56,686 nucleotides of DNA, taken from Acidimicrobiales bacterium (lineage in GTDB: Bacteria > Actinomycetota > Acidimicrobiia > Acidimicrobiales > SZUA-35). A program made the translations under genes and the position numbers. This document shows, one piece after another, positions 41,329-50,502 of the stretch (the stretch's first letter is position 1; each line of letters begins with the position of its first letter). The DNA lies in the NCBI GenBank assembly GCA_020630065.1, contig JAHDCC010000021.1:2819-59504 (forward strand), given 5' to 3'. The notes beneath the pieces were generated by a model. That model did not search any database. It had not been told where the DNA came from and saw nothing but the letters and a program-made list of their open reading frames with translations.

Positions 41329-42564
41329 ATGGCAACTGAGACCGATGTTGGACAACAAATTCGAAAGGTGCGAACAGCCTGCGGCATGGCCAGCAAAGAC
41401 TTGGCCAACGCGGTTGGACTCAACTCATCTGCCCTGAGTCGCATCGAATCGGGGCAACGTAACGTATCTTCGACAGAGCTGGCCGAGATCGCCGACGCCC
41501 TCAACGTATCACCGATGGTGCTGCTCGAACCCAACTCGGCGATCGCCGACATGGCGATAGCGCCCCGGACCGGATCGGACTCTCCGACCGTCTACGCCCC
41601 CAACGATCCAGTCAAACGACGCCTAACCGGATTTGTTGAACTGGCCGGATTGCTCAAACCGTTGTCGCCTCAACCACAGTTAGACGACTTCCCGACAAAG
41701 GGCGACTGGTTACAACTTGCAGCCCTTCAAGCTCGTTGGGCGCGCCAACAATTAGGTATCGAAAACGACCACACATCGTTCAACCACACATCGTTCAACC
41801 ACGCATCATTCAACCAAATAGCGCAACAAATCGAAGCCGTGTTCGGATTCGACGTGATCGTTGAAAGCCACCAAGATGGGCTAGTCGGCGCAACCATAAA
41901 AGATGGCACCTGCCCAATGATCTTCGTTAACGCCGAACAGCAACTCAACCGGGCCCGGTTTACCTTAGCCCACGAACTCCACCACGCCCTCGACCCAAAC
42001 ATAACCTCATCGGTATATGACACCGACCTCGTCGGACAAACCGAACGCAACGCCAACGCTTTCGCCGCCTGTTTCCTGATGCCAGAAGAAGCGGTACGAC
42101 AGCAAGCGGCACAACGAGACGGTCGCAGCCTAGCGGCAATGGTCGCCACGTTCGGCGTAAGTTTCAACGCTCTTGTTTACCGGCTTCATAACCTGTCGAT
42201 CATCGACCGCGACGGCCGTGACAAACTCTTGGAAGCCGGATACTCCGGCCTTTTAGACACGCTGACTGAACACGACGCTCAGCTACGGCTCCAACTCAGC
42301 CAGCTTCAAACACTTTCCCCAGCCGCCAGGCGGCCATCGATTCTCACCGACCGAGCCATCGAAGGCTACCGAACCGGGCAAATATCGATCCGTCCAGTAG
42401 CCGACCTTCTAGGCGAAGCCCCCGAGATACTCAGCGAAATGCTCGGCACCGCAAACCTCGACGCAGCATCATATTTTGATGCGCCTCAAACACCGGGAAC
42501 GTTCCAACAGCGAAGCCCCGACGACCTCGAAGAGTTTTACACCTCTGCCGCGTCAACAACCTAA
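41329..42564 (+). CDS. XRE regulator fused to ImmA/IrrE metallopeptidase
   Basis: 411 aa from ATG 41329; the frame is open upstream but that runs through the operator palindrome. An N-terminal XRE HTH (VGQQIRKVRTACGMASKDLANAVGLNSSALSRIESGQRNVSSTELAEIADALNVSP), a linker with three copies of a pentapeptide (HTSFN), then a zinc peptidase with HELHH (LAHELHHALD, about residue 220) and TERNANAFAACFLMPEEAV. Such proteins are regulators and antitoxin-like partners that can be cleaved or cleave on stress. The PIN gene starts 5 bp after its stop, suggesting a toxin-antitoxin type unit. Confidence 0.88.
   Translation: MATETDVGQQIRKVRTACGMASKDLANAVGLNSSALSRIESGQRNVSSTELAEIADALNVSPMVLLEPNSAIADMAIAPRTGSDSPTVYAPNDPVKRRLTGFVELAGLLKPLSPQPQLDDFPTKGDWLQLAALQARWARQQLGIENDHTSFNHTSFNHASFNQIAQQIEAVFGFDVIVESHQDGLVGATIKDGTCPMIFVNAEQQLNRARFTLAHELHHALDPNITSSVYDTDLVGQTERNANAFAACFLMPEEAVRQQAAQRDGRSLAAMVATFGVSFNALVYRLHNLSIIDRDGRDKLLEAGYSGLLDTLTEHDAQLRLQLSQLQTLSPAARRPSILTDRAIEGYRTGQISIRPVADLLGEAPEILSEMLGTANLDAASYFDAPQTPGTFQQRSPDDLEEFYTSAASTT
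41769..41813. repeat. 15-bp tandem repeat inside the XRE-ImmA gene
   Basis: Three units of ccacacatcgttcaa; the first two are identical and the third differs at two bases. They code for repeated HTSFN in the linker between HTH and peptidase domains, so copy number can change without a frameshift. Confidence 0.85.
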
Positions 42565-42569
42565 ACCAG

Positions 42570-43100
42570 ATGCCCGCCGGTCTTATCGATGCCACAACTC
42601 TGATCTCGTTTTGGAAAGCCGGATCGGTCGACGTTCTAGCCACAGTCTTCGGGGGCCAGCCACCCTGTTGGTGCGCGGCCGTCAAATCAGAAATAGAACG
42701 AGGGCCACGTCAACAATCGCAAGATCTTCTCGACTGCGACTGGCTAGCCGCCACCGCCGAACCCGACGACCTAGTCGAAGTGATTCGACTACGCGCCGCG
42801 TTAGCTAAACCCGGTGACAAAGCTACAGCCCACCTAGGCGAAGCCGAATCGATCGCCATCGCTGCGAAACGAAACATTGTTTTTGTCACCGACGATTTCG
42901 CCGCCTACGACTTCGCAACAAGAAAGATGAAACCCGAACACGTTTGGGACTCGGTCCGAGTCCTCCAAGAAGCCGTAACGCTCGGCGCTCTAACCGCCGA
43001 CGAAGCCGTTGAGACCGTCCAGTCGATCAGAGACAACGGCAGATATTTACGTCGAACCCATCCGGACCCGTTCACGATCATCGACTTTTCCCGACGCTAG
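42570..43100 (+). CDS. PIN-domain protein (toxin candidate)
   Basis: 176 aa. PIN motifs: LIDATTLISFW (first Asp), VKSEIERG (Glu), HLGEAESIAIAAKRN (Glu pair) and FVTDDFAAYDFA (C-terminal Asp pair). The core resembles COG2405/DUF3368-type PIN nucleases, with a C-terminal helical extension of about 45 residues. It follows the XRE-ImmA/IrrE gene at 5 bp, the arrangement of predicted PIN toxins with a Zn-peptidase regulator. No ribosome site is needed if translation is coupled. Confidence 0.85.
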   Translation: MPAGLIDATTLISFWKAGSVDVLATVFGGQPPCWCAAVKSEIERGPRQQSQDLLDCDWLAATAEPDDLVEVIRLRAALAKPGDKATAHLGEAESIAIAAKRNIVFVTDDFAAYDFATRKMKPEHVWDSVRVLQEAVTLGALTADEAVETVQSIRDNGRYLRRTHPDPFTIIDFSRR

Positions 43101-43161
43101 TTTGTTCCTGACGGCGACTACAGTTTGAATGAACCACAACGAGACCAGCAGGGGGAGTCCG

Positions 43162-43704
43162 GTGTCTGAAGCTTTCGTCGAAATGTTACGCGGCGCTCGA
43201 AACAACTTGGGTCGAACCGAAGAAGTCGTCGATGTTGTGCTGCAAAACCCTGAACGAATCGACGAACTCTACGACTGCTATTTTCAGCCAGATGAATGGG
43301 TTCGGCTACGAACCTCAAGTTCGTTTAAACGAATCTGGCGGGCCGACAACGAGCTATTCCTTCCGTTCCTCGATCGATTCGTCAAAGACATATCAAAAAT
43401 AGATCAACCATCTGCTCAATGGACTTTTGCCGAAATGTGTAGCGATCTGGATGAACATTTGAGCGGTGCTCAACGTCGTTCAGCTAAAACCAGAATCAAA
43501 AAATATCTCGAAACGTCTGACGATTGGATAGTGCAAAACCGGTCAATCGAAACGTTAAGCACGTGGGCGTTGGACGACCAGAAACTACGGGAATGGATTC
43601 TTCCCAAACTGGTCGTCTTTGCAGACGGAGAACGTAAATCTGTCGCCCGGCGCGCTCAAAGCTGGCTAAACAAACTCAAAGACCGAGACCCAAAATCCGA
43701 TTAG
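43162..43704 (+). CDS. Helical-repeat protein of unknown function
   Basis: About 180 aa from GTG 43162, which has GGGGGAG directly upstream; ATG 43129 is the alternative but has no ribosome site. The sequence is rich in amphipathic helices (PERIDELYDCYFQPDEWVRLRTSSSFKRIWR.., TRIKKYLETSDDWIVQNRSIETLSTWA, RKSVARRAQSWLNKL) and reads like HEAT/ALK-type repeats. No catalytic motif. It ends 6 bp before the P450-like gene and is probably co-transcribed with it. Confidence 0.6.
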   Translation: MSEAFVEMLRGARNNLGRTEEVVDVVLQNPERIDELYDCYFQPDEWVRLRTSSSFKRIWRADNELFLPFLDRFVKDISKIDQPSAQWTFAEMCSDLDEHLSGAQRRSAKTRIKKYLETSDDWIVQNRSIETLSTWALDDQKLREWILPKLVVFADGERKSVARRAQSWLNKLKDRDPKSD

Positions 43705-43710
43705 GGATAT

Positions 43711-46113
43711 GTGGAAAAGTTGCGACCAGCCCGACCCGCCATCTACCAGCTACCTCAGTGGGCGTCAGCGACAACGTTTTTCGAATCGGCACTGATACCG
43801 CCGACCGATACACAACCCGTCGATGCGGCCAACGAGGTCCCGTCGCCGTCAACGCATCACGAGAAGTCGACTCAAAACCGGGTCGCCGACCTTCAACAGC
43901 AAATCAACGAATGGGTTGATCTGACCCACCGGCAACTGGTCGACATCCCAAACATGGGGGTGCACAAACGTTTCGTTCAAATAGCGGAAACGATCCGGGT
44001 CGGCCTCCGGCTAAAACAACAACTAGACACAGCGGAACTCGCCACGTGGCTACGAGAAAACCCGGCGGACACCAAAACCAAACAACTATTTCTAGACCGC
44101 TACGAACTGTTCAACGAAGGCCTAGCCCAGCTCGCCATCATAGGAGAAGCCGCCTTTGTCGGATCTAACATGGCGCTGCCGTCCGAAGTTGGCAACCCTC
44201 GAGCCTTACTCATAAACACCGGCAAATTCGCCGCCCTCCTAGGTGGTCGACGCATCGGCCCTATTCAACTCGGTTTAGTCGGAACCGTCACCGGGGCGGC
44301 AGCCATCGCGTGGCGGGAACGCAAACTTGTGCTCGCCGGAGTTGGCCTACAGCTACGGTCGATCCCGATCTTTGGAGTCAACAACGAAATCCGTGTCGAG
44401 AACATCAACCAGGCGCACGGGGTCGAGCTTCTCGACCGCAACCGGGGCGAACTGTTACGGCAGGTCACGAGAAGTCTCCAAAAAGCTGGAGTCGACGACG
44501 ACACTGCAGGCAAACTCGTTTCGAAGACGCTCGAACTTGGCCAACAAAAAACTGGTCGAGCCTGGAAAGGCCTCGTAACGTTACGAGAGCTAGTTGTACA
44601 CGCCGGAATCGACCCGACAAGCCCTGACTTTTTGGACACGGTCAGTCAAGCGCTTGACGACGACGTCCAATACACCCACACCCCCGGTCGAGAATGGGTT
44701 GTTCGCGAATACAACATTGGACGGGCGTTACTAACGCTCGATAGTAAGGTTTGTCGCACAAACGACCGGGTAGTGCTGTCCCAATCGAGTGCGTCGATCG
44801 CTCCAGGAGCAGTCGCCAACAACGATGCGCTCATGTCAGTCGCCGCCCACTATATGAAGCCGGTACGTATCTACAAAAACTCGATCGTGGCCCAGTCAGG
44901 CATTGACCATCGACGACATCGCAACGTTTATCGAGACTTCTTCACTAAAGGTGCTGTGCTTGAGCGGGCCGCATTCATCGAAAAAACAGTCGACGACATT
45001 CTTGATGATGTCGAACGCGTAGCCAACAACAACGGCGGTTCGTTCGACTTCAAAAACGACTTGGCGATCAAGTTCCCGATCCGTGTGATCTGCGACTTTC
45101 TAGGAATCCCGCCCGAAGACGCCCCACATGTTCAACGCTGGACCGACGAGCTTGTCAGAGCGCTGGACGCCGGAGCAGGCCTGTCGTTGTCCGTTCTGAC
45201 CCAAGGAAATAAGTCGGCTGACCAGTTCATGCAATACCTGGAGTCGATGATTGAAAAACGATGCGGGGGAGAGGACGTACCGGGCATAATCGGCGAGGTC
45301 GCATCCACCGACCAACAAACACGAGATGAGTTGCTAGCTAACCTGGTCACGTTGTCGTTCGCCGGATTTGAGACAACCACCGGCCTCCTATCGATGGGGT
45401 TCGCTGAACTTTTGAACCACCCCAAACAGTGGGCGTACTTAACGGCGCAACTCGTACAAGGTCCCGAGGTTTCAGTAATGACCGAAGGCAAACTAACCAC
45501 TATTGCCGACCGCGACTTACGGTGGATGGTATGGGCCGACCGTGAACGCAAAGGACGACTTACGCTCGAAGCGCACAAGGCCCGCCACGAACGGTTGAGC
45601 AGACTGATCGAAAAATCTGTCGAGCTGAAAGAACGCTTCGAATCGGTTGTCGTTCAGGAGCAGGCGCTCGGAAACGCAGTCGAAGAGATGCTGCGCTGGA
45701 CCACTCCCGGTTCGGTTATCCCATTGACCCTAGAATCGGACTATGAACTGGAGTCGCCGACCGACGCCACCGTTTCTGGATGTCCCGTCGCCAAAGGTGA
45801 ACGGTTGCAGTTCAGCAAGGGCCAAACGATTGTCGTTGATTTGACCGAAGCGAATCGATCCGGATGCCCGTTTGGCGAAGGAACGTTCGCCACTTCCGGA
45901 AACGAGTTTGATATCAGTCGAGCAGACAACACTAAACACCTTAGCTTTGGCGTCAGCCATGTTTGTATCGGGGCCGACCTGGCGGTCGAAAACGCTAAAC
46001 GTATGATCGAAGGTGTTCTGCGCAGATTTCCCACGCTGAAGCTAGATGGCTCACCTAGTGAGAGTGAGGGGCAGCTGTTCATGACGTTGACGTCGGTGCC
46101 GGTCCGGCTGTAG
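43711..46113 (+). CDS. Cytochrome P450 with long N-terminal extension
   Basis: 800 aa from GTG 43711. The last 430 residues carry P450 landmarks: I helix LVTLSFAGFETTTGLLSMGF (A/G-x-x-T-T), E-x-x-R in AVEEMLRWTTP, and heme loop LSFGVSHVCIGADLAVENAK (FGxxxHxCxG with the thiolate Cys). Between I helix and ExxR is an insertion of about 80 charged residues (TEGKLTTIADRDLRW... RHERLSRLIEK), and the loop before the heme has two GCP(V/F) motifs. The first 330 residues have no family I recognise; they include hydrophobic stretches (QLGLVGTVTGAAAIAW). Substrate unknown. A normal bacterial P450 is about 400 aa. Confidence 0.82.
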   Translation: MEKLRPARPAIYQLPQWASATTFFESALIPPTDTQPVDAANEVPSPSTHHEKSTQNRVADLQQQINEWVDLTHRQLVDIPNMGVHKRFVQIAETIRVGLRLKQQLDTAELATWLRENPADTKTKQLFLDRYELFNEGLAQLAIIGEAAFVGSNMALPSEVGNPRALLINTGKFAALLGGRRIGPIQLGLVGTVTGAAAIAWRERKLVLAGVGLQLRSIPIFGVNNEIRVENINQAHGVELLDRNRGELLRQVTRSLQKAGVDDDTAGKLVSKTLELGQQKTGRAWKGLVTLRELVVHAGIDPTSPDFLDTVSQALDDDVQYTHTPGREWVVREYNIGRALLTLDSKVCRTNDRVVLSQSSASIAPGAVANNDALMSVAAHYMKPVRIYKNSIVAQSGIDHRRHRNVYRDFFTKGAVLERAAFIEKTVDDILDDVERVANNNGGSFDFKNDLAIKFPIRVICDFLGIPPEDAPHVQRWTDELVRALDAGAGLSLSVLTQGNKSADQFMQYLESMIEKRCGGEDVPGIIGEVASTDQQTRDELLANLVTLSFAGFETTTGLLSMGFAELLNHPKQWAYLTAQLVQGPEVSVMTEGKLTTIADRDLRWMVWADRERKGRLTLEAHKARHERLSRLIEKSVELKERFESVVVQEQALGNAVEEMLRWTTPGSVIPLTLESDYELESPTDATVSGCPVAKGERLQFSKGQTIVVDLTEANRSGCPFGEGTFATSGNEFDISRADNTKHLSFGVSHVCIGADLAVENAKRMIEGVLRRFPTLKLDGSPSESEGQLFMTLTSVPVRL

Positions 46114-46184
46114 CTAAAAACCGGTTCGATTCTGCCGATCTAAGAGAACGACGATGAACTTCGACGATCGGGAACCCACAACAT

Positions 46185-46940
46185 ATGAGCACGCCAACTG
46201 AACCGATTTCTACCGTGGCGGATGTGGACGGTTGGTCCGACCCGCAAGACCAGTTCGAGTCTGGCGAACGGAAACACCTTGAATACGACGAGCCGGTACT
46301 CAGCTATCACACGATTGTGGCGGAGACCGCAGCCAAACTTGCTCCCCAAAACGGTGTTGTCGCCGACTTTGGTTGCGGGCCTGGACAGATCCTTAGCCGT
46401 TTGGCTGAGCTGCGTCCCGACCTGAAACTGGTCGGTATCGACGGTGACGACGAATGTCTTCGACGGGCTGGCCTGCGATGCTCCACTGCCGAATTCATAA
46501 ACGGCAACATAGAATCCCCAACGTTACCTGAGGGCCAGTCTCGCTTTGATGTGGTCTTGTCTTCGCATTCGTTGGAACACCTCACAACACCAGTGGATTC
46601 GCTGCGACGGTGGAGCCAGTTTCTCTCCGACGACGGTCGTCTGGTAGTCGCAGTCCCCAACTCGCTGCAACCCATTCTTCTGGGTCGGGCCCTTGTGCGT
46701 CGCCCAAAGATCAACGATGGCCACTATTACATTTGGGATTGGGCAACGTTCGCGAATTTCTGTACCCTCGCCGGTTTCAACGTCGAGTCGGTAACACGCG
46801 ACTATGTTCCACTAGCCCCGGTTCGGGTCCGTCGCCGGATACCCATTATTGGCAAGGTCGAAAAGGCTTTGCTCAACGTGATTCCCCAGTTTTCCAATTC
46901 GCATATCGTGGTGTTGGAACCGAAGTTTAACGAAGAGTGA
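46185..46940 (+). CDS. Class I SAM-dependent methyltransferase
   Basis: 251 aa. Motif I is VVADFGCGPGQILSRLAE, motif II VGIDGDDECLRRA, motif IV FDVVLSSHSLEHL, and a post-motif DGRLVVAVPNS, all as in Methyltransf_11/UbiE-like enzymes. The C-terminal part (GHYYIWDWATFANFCTLAGFNVESV) is seen in methyltransferases that act on sugars or lipids, but the substrate is not determined. It follows the P450 by 71 bp in the same direction, and ends 5 bp before the convergent GH36 gene. Confidence 0.88.
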   Translation: MSTPTEPISTVADVDGWSDPQDQFESGERKHLEYDEPVLSYHTIVAETAAKLAPQNGVVADFGCGPGQILSRLAELRPDLKLVGIDGDDECLRRAGLRCSTAEFINGNIESPTLPEGQSRFDVVLSSHSLEHLTTPVDSLRRWSQFLSDDGRLVVAVPNSLQPILLGRALVRRPKINDGHYYIWDWATFANFCTLAGFNVESVTRDYVPLAPVRVRRRIPIIGKVEKALLNVIPQFSNSHIVVLEPKFNEE

Positions 46941-46945
46941 TCGTG

Positions 46946-49096
46946 CTACTCGGCGGTGAGTCTGACAACGATCGCCGACTCGGGAAAGAGTAACGGCGGT
47001 TGAAGCCCCACGGTTTGTAAAGCTTGTCCTGTCGCGACGATTGGTTTCTTATACCAAGTCGGTTGTAAAACGGCTTCGGTGCCTGGTTCTGGTCCAAGCT
47101 TCAATACTGACACTGAATAGCGACGGTCGGGGTCGAGTCCTCGAAGTTGAATACGGCCGTTGACCCCGTTCTCAGCGGTTTCAAGTTGTGCCATCGACAG
47201 GAACGCTTCGGTCCTATCGTCGTTGACCACAATATGGGCCAGCGACGTATCGTCGGATGTTTCTAGTCGCCATGATGTGGCGCCATGTAGTGTGGGGCGA
47301 GCGACTTTGTGGGCGGCGATGATTTCAGATAGATGTTCTAACTCTGCTTGGGATGCTTGGCATAAGTCCCATTCCAGGCCGAAATGTCCAAAGAATGCGG
47401 TTGCGGCTCTAAACCCGAGGGTCGAGTTTCGTCCCGAAGTGTGAGAGATTGAGGGCCCTATGTGGGCGCCCATTATTTCGGGTGGGAACATCATCGAAAA
47501 CCCGCGTTGAATACGTTGACGGACCAAGGCGTCGTTGCTGTCAGATGTCCAAACCCTGTCTGTTCTTTTCAGAATTTCGAAGTCGGCTCTTGCTCCACCC
47601 GACGCGCATGTCTCGATCTCGACGTTTGGGTGGGCAGCGTTTAACCGGTCGATTAGTTCGTACACTCCCAACATGTGGTCGTGCATGCCCGCTCGGGTGC
47701 CTCGACTGCCGTGGACGATATCTCGATTGCAGTCCCACTTTATGTAAAGGATGTCGAGCGTGTCGAGCAGGGCATCTATCTGTTCGAAGAGGTAGTCTCG
47801 AACCTCTGGGAGTCCCAAATCGAGTACGAGTTGAGACCGGCCTAGTACCGGTTTGTACCGGTCATCAACGAGTACCCATTCGGGGTGTTGTCGGTATAGC
47901 TCGGAGTCGGGGTTCACCATTTCGGGTTCGAACCACAGGCCGAATTCCATTCCGAGGTTGGTGACATGGTCGACGAGTGGTTGTAGGCCATCAGGCCAGA
48001 CAGATTTGTCGACCCACCAATCGCCTAAACCGGCAGTGTCGTTTCGTCTGCCGTGAAACCAACCGTCGTCGAGGACGAACCGTTCAACTCCTACCGATTG
48101 GGCTTTGTCAGCCATTTCGGTTAGAACAGTAAGATCGTGGTCGAAGTAGACGGCTTCCCACGTGTTGAGGGTGACCGGCCTTGGCGACGAACCTGCTTTG
48201 TAACCTCTGCGGCTACGAATCGACGTATGGAAAGCTTGGCTCACACCGTTTAGTCCACGGCTTGAGTACGTCATTTCGAGCCATGGTGTGGTGTACGTTT
48301 CGCCGCGTTCGGTAACGACGTCGCCGTCTGCGAGGAGTTCACCTAGGCGTACGGTCCGTAACCCGGCAGCGCCTAGTTCGGCCGAAGCCGAGCTGTTTCC
48401 ACTCCAGCCTAGGTTGAATGCCCAAACCTCTCCGGTGTTGTTGTCGAAGTTGGAGGTGCCAGCGAACAGGGCCGGGACTGCGTTGTGGGAGGTTCGTCCT
48501 GATCGGTTATTTATCTGAGTCGTTCCGGGTAGCCATTCTCGGCGACACAGTTGGAACTCGTTGGCCCATCTTCCTACGAAGTGTTGAAGCTCGGTGGCTC
48601 GGGCAGGAAGCGGAATTGTGGCAGCGAGGTCGTTAACCCAATATGGGGACGTTCCGTAATTGTGAAGGTGAAGACGTACCCGGCAGGAGTGTTCTAGGCC
48701 AACTATTTCGGTTGCCAACGTCAGTTTGGATTGTGGATCTGTACAGGTGATGACGACTGTTTGTTGGTCCGGGTTTGGTTGTGTGACTTCTCCCGGATTG
48801 AACCGGGGCGCCCAGTCAGAACGGTCTTCTCGGTGTCCACGTAGACCCGGTTGACCTTGCCAGCCGGAACCATGCTCGGGGCATATCGATGGAGGCGCCT
48901 CGATGTCGAGGTGTGCTTTGTTTAGCGGCCGCCCGGCTAGTGCCAGCAGCCCATCGAGGTTGTCGATGCCAGTGGGGACACCCATGTATGCGATGACTGG
49001 CGGGCCGGAGGAAACGTCGAGGAATACCTCGAATACGTCGCTTGTTTTTTCGCCGATGGTGAGACGGACTGCGCCATCGAATTGGTCAACGATCAT
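46946..49096 (-). CDS. Alpha-galactosidase, GH36
   Basis: 716 aa. The N-terminal beta-sandwich is followed by the (beta/alpha)8 barrel: FVLDDGWFHGRRND, FGLWFEPEMVNPDSELYRQHPEWVL, ILYIKWDCNRDI (nucleophile Asp in KWD) and RVWTSDSNDALVRQRIQRG (acid/base Asp in SDxxD). It hydrolyses terminal alpha-galactosyl residues of melibiose, raffinose or galactosylglycerol. There is no signal peptide, so substrates must be imported, which fits the neighbouring ABC transporter. Length is normal for the family. It is transcribed with the ATPase gene upstream (48-bp gap). Confidence 0.93.
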   Translation of the reverse strand: MIVDQFDGAVRLTIGEKTSDVFEVFLDVSSGPPVIAYMGVPTGIDNLDGLLALAGRPLNKAHLDIEAPPSICPEHGSGWQGQPGLRGHREDRSDWAPRFNPGEVTQPNPDQQTVVITCTDPQSKLTLATEIVGLEHSCRVRLHLHNYGTSPYWVNDLAATIPLPARATELQHFVGRWANEFQLCRREWLPGTTQINNRSGRTSHNAVPALFAGTSNFDNNTGEVWAFNLGWSGNSSASAELGAAGLRTVRLGELLADGDVVTERGETYTTPWLEMTYSSRGLNGVSQAFHTSIRSRRGYKAGSSPRPVTLNTWEAVYFDHDLTVLTEMADKAQSVGVERFVLDDGWFHGRRNDTAGLGDWWVDKSVWPDGLQPLVDHVTNLGMEFGLWFEPEMVNPDSELYRQHPEWVLVDDRYKPVLGRSQLVLDLGLPEVRDYLFEQIDALLDTLDILYIKWDCNRDIVHGSRGTRAGMHDHMLGVYELIDRLNAAHPNVEIETCASGGARADFEILKRTDRVWTSDSNDALVRQRIQRGFSMMFPPEIMGAHIGPSISHTSGRNSTLGFRAATAFFGHFGLEWDLCQASQAELEHLSEIIAAHKVARPTLHGATSWRLETSDDTSLAHIVVNDDRTEAFLSMAQLETAENGVNGRIQLRGLDPDRRYSVSVLKLGPEPGTEAVLQPTWYKKPIVATGQALQTVGLQPPLLFPESAIVVRLTAE

Positions 49097-49144
49097 CGGC
49101 CGAGATTATCAGATCGGCCGATGATACGACGACGATTGAAGGTT

Positions 49145-50338
49145 TTAAGCATCGGGGGTGAGACGGTTTGTTGTGTCAGGGTCGAAGAAATGGAACTTCG
49201 AAACATCGAAATGGATCTTGCGGGTTTCACCTACTTGGGCGTTTGATGTTGGTGAGAACCGTCCGCTGAACAGAACTTGCGATTTGCTGGCGATGTCGTT
49301 TTCGTCGACGTCGTCATCGTGAATCGAAAGACGGTTGACTCCAGCATCGAAATAGCAGATTACTTCAGAGCCGAGAGCTTCACGTAAGTGGATCTCGACG
49401 TTTAGGCATTGGTGGGCGCTGTACGTCATCGAGTCGGTGACGTTGTCGGCATCGGAGATATCGTCGGGTCGGATTCCGGCAATAACGGACTTGCCGTTGT
49501 AACGGGTGAGCCCGAAGGAGTGTACGACGTCGGCTCCGACGCTGAGTGATTGATCACCAAGAGTGATCGTCCCTGACCCGTCACCGTTTTGGGTGAAGAC
49601 GGTGGTGAAAAGGTTCATGGCCGGTGATCCGATGAAACCGGCGACGAAGACATTGCCTGGCGTGTTGTAGAGTCGCTCGGGGGAGTCGACTTGCTGAAGT
49701 TCGCCCAGGTTGAGCACGGCTACCCGGTCTCCCATAGTCATTGCTTCGACTTGATCGTGGGTTACGTAGATGGTGGTGACTCCGAGTTTCCCGTGGATCT
49801 GAGAAATTTCGGAACGCATAGCGACTCGAAGTTTGGCATCGAGGTTCGATAATGGTTCGTCCATTAGGAAAACTTCAGGTTGGCGAACCAGGGCTCGTCC
49901 CATTGCTACGCGTTGACGTTGGCCTCCAGAGAGTTGGCCTGGTTTGCGTTCGAGTAGCTCTGTGAGTTGAAGAGTTTTTGCGATCTCTTCGACCATTTCT
50001 TTACGGACGGGCTTCGCTACTTTGGCGGTACGTAGCGGGTATTCGAGGTTCTTGTAAACCGTCATGTGAGGGTAGAGCGCGTAGTTCTGGAATACCATTG
50101 CTATGTCTCGGTCTTGGGGTGGCACGCCGTTCATTGATGCTGACCCGATGCGGAGGTCGCCTCCGGTGACGGTTTCTAGCCCTGCGACCATTCGCAGCGC
50201 GGTTGATTTGCCGCAGCCGGACGGTCCGACAAAGACGATAAATTCGCCGTCTCTTACATCGAGATTTAGACGATTGATCGCAACTGCGCCATCATCGCCG
50301 TATGCCTTTACTACATCTTCGAACGTTACCGAAGCCAC
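49145..50338 (-). CDS. Sugar ABC transporter ATPase (UgpC/MalK/MsmK type)
   Basis: 397 aa. Walker [17 protein letters not shown] (about 38), signature [15 protein letters not shown] (about 136), Walker [18 protein letters not shown]-loop [18 protein letters not shown], and a C-terminal TOBE/regulatory region of about 150 residues ([12 protein letters not shown]). It energises uptake of oligosaccharides through a pair of MalF/MalG-like permeases. These are encoded at 53-55 kb on the other strand, with the galK gene divergent from this one, so the transporter is split over two operons. Confidence 0.93.
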   Translation of the reverse strand: MASVTFEDVVKAYGDDGAVAINRLNLDVRDGEFIVFVGPSGCGKSTALRMVAGLETVTGGDLRIGSASMNGVPPQDRDIAMVFQNYALYPHMTVYKNLEYPLRTAKVAKPVRKEMVEEIAKTLQLTELLERKPGQLSGGQRQRVAMGRALVRQPEVFLMDEPLSNLDAKLRVAMRSEISQIHGKLGVTTIYVTHDQVEAMTMGDRVAVLNLGELQQVDSPERLYNTPGNVFVAGFIGSPAMNLFTTVFTQNGDGSGTITLGDQSLSVGADVVHSFGLTRYNGKSVIAGIRPDDISDADNVTDSMTYSAHQCLNVEIHLREALGSEVICYFDAGVNRLSIHDDDVDENDIASKSQVLFSGRFSPTSNAQVGETRKIHFDVSKFHFFDPDTTNRLTPDA

Positions 50339-50502
50339 CTTAATTCCCCTTGCGATACATCATGCAGATTAGATATCTGGATATAGCCAGAGTAGCGTAT
50401 CCTGGACATGGTTGCACATATTCCCTTACCCGTAGCACGTATGCCCACATTCGTGTGGTTGGATGTTGAATCGACGGGCCTAGGGCAGAAAGGAATGAGG
50501 AG
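50339..50502. promoter_or_regulatory. Divergent promoter region between ATPase and galK
   Basis: 164 bp. It contains ctggacatggttgcacatatt (50401 onward); its core gttgcacat recurs inverted as aagtgcaac at 51736 and in variant form as atgtgccac at 51710 upstream of the binding-protein gene. These could be sites of the SorC-type regulator; I see no clean palindrome or -35/-10 pair. Confidence 0.4.
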
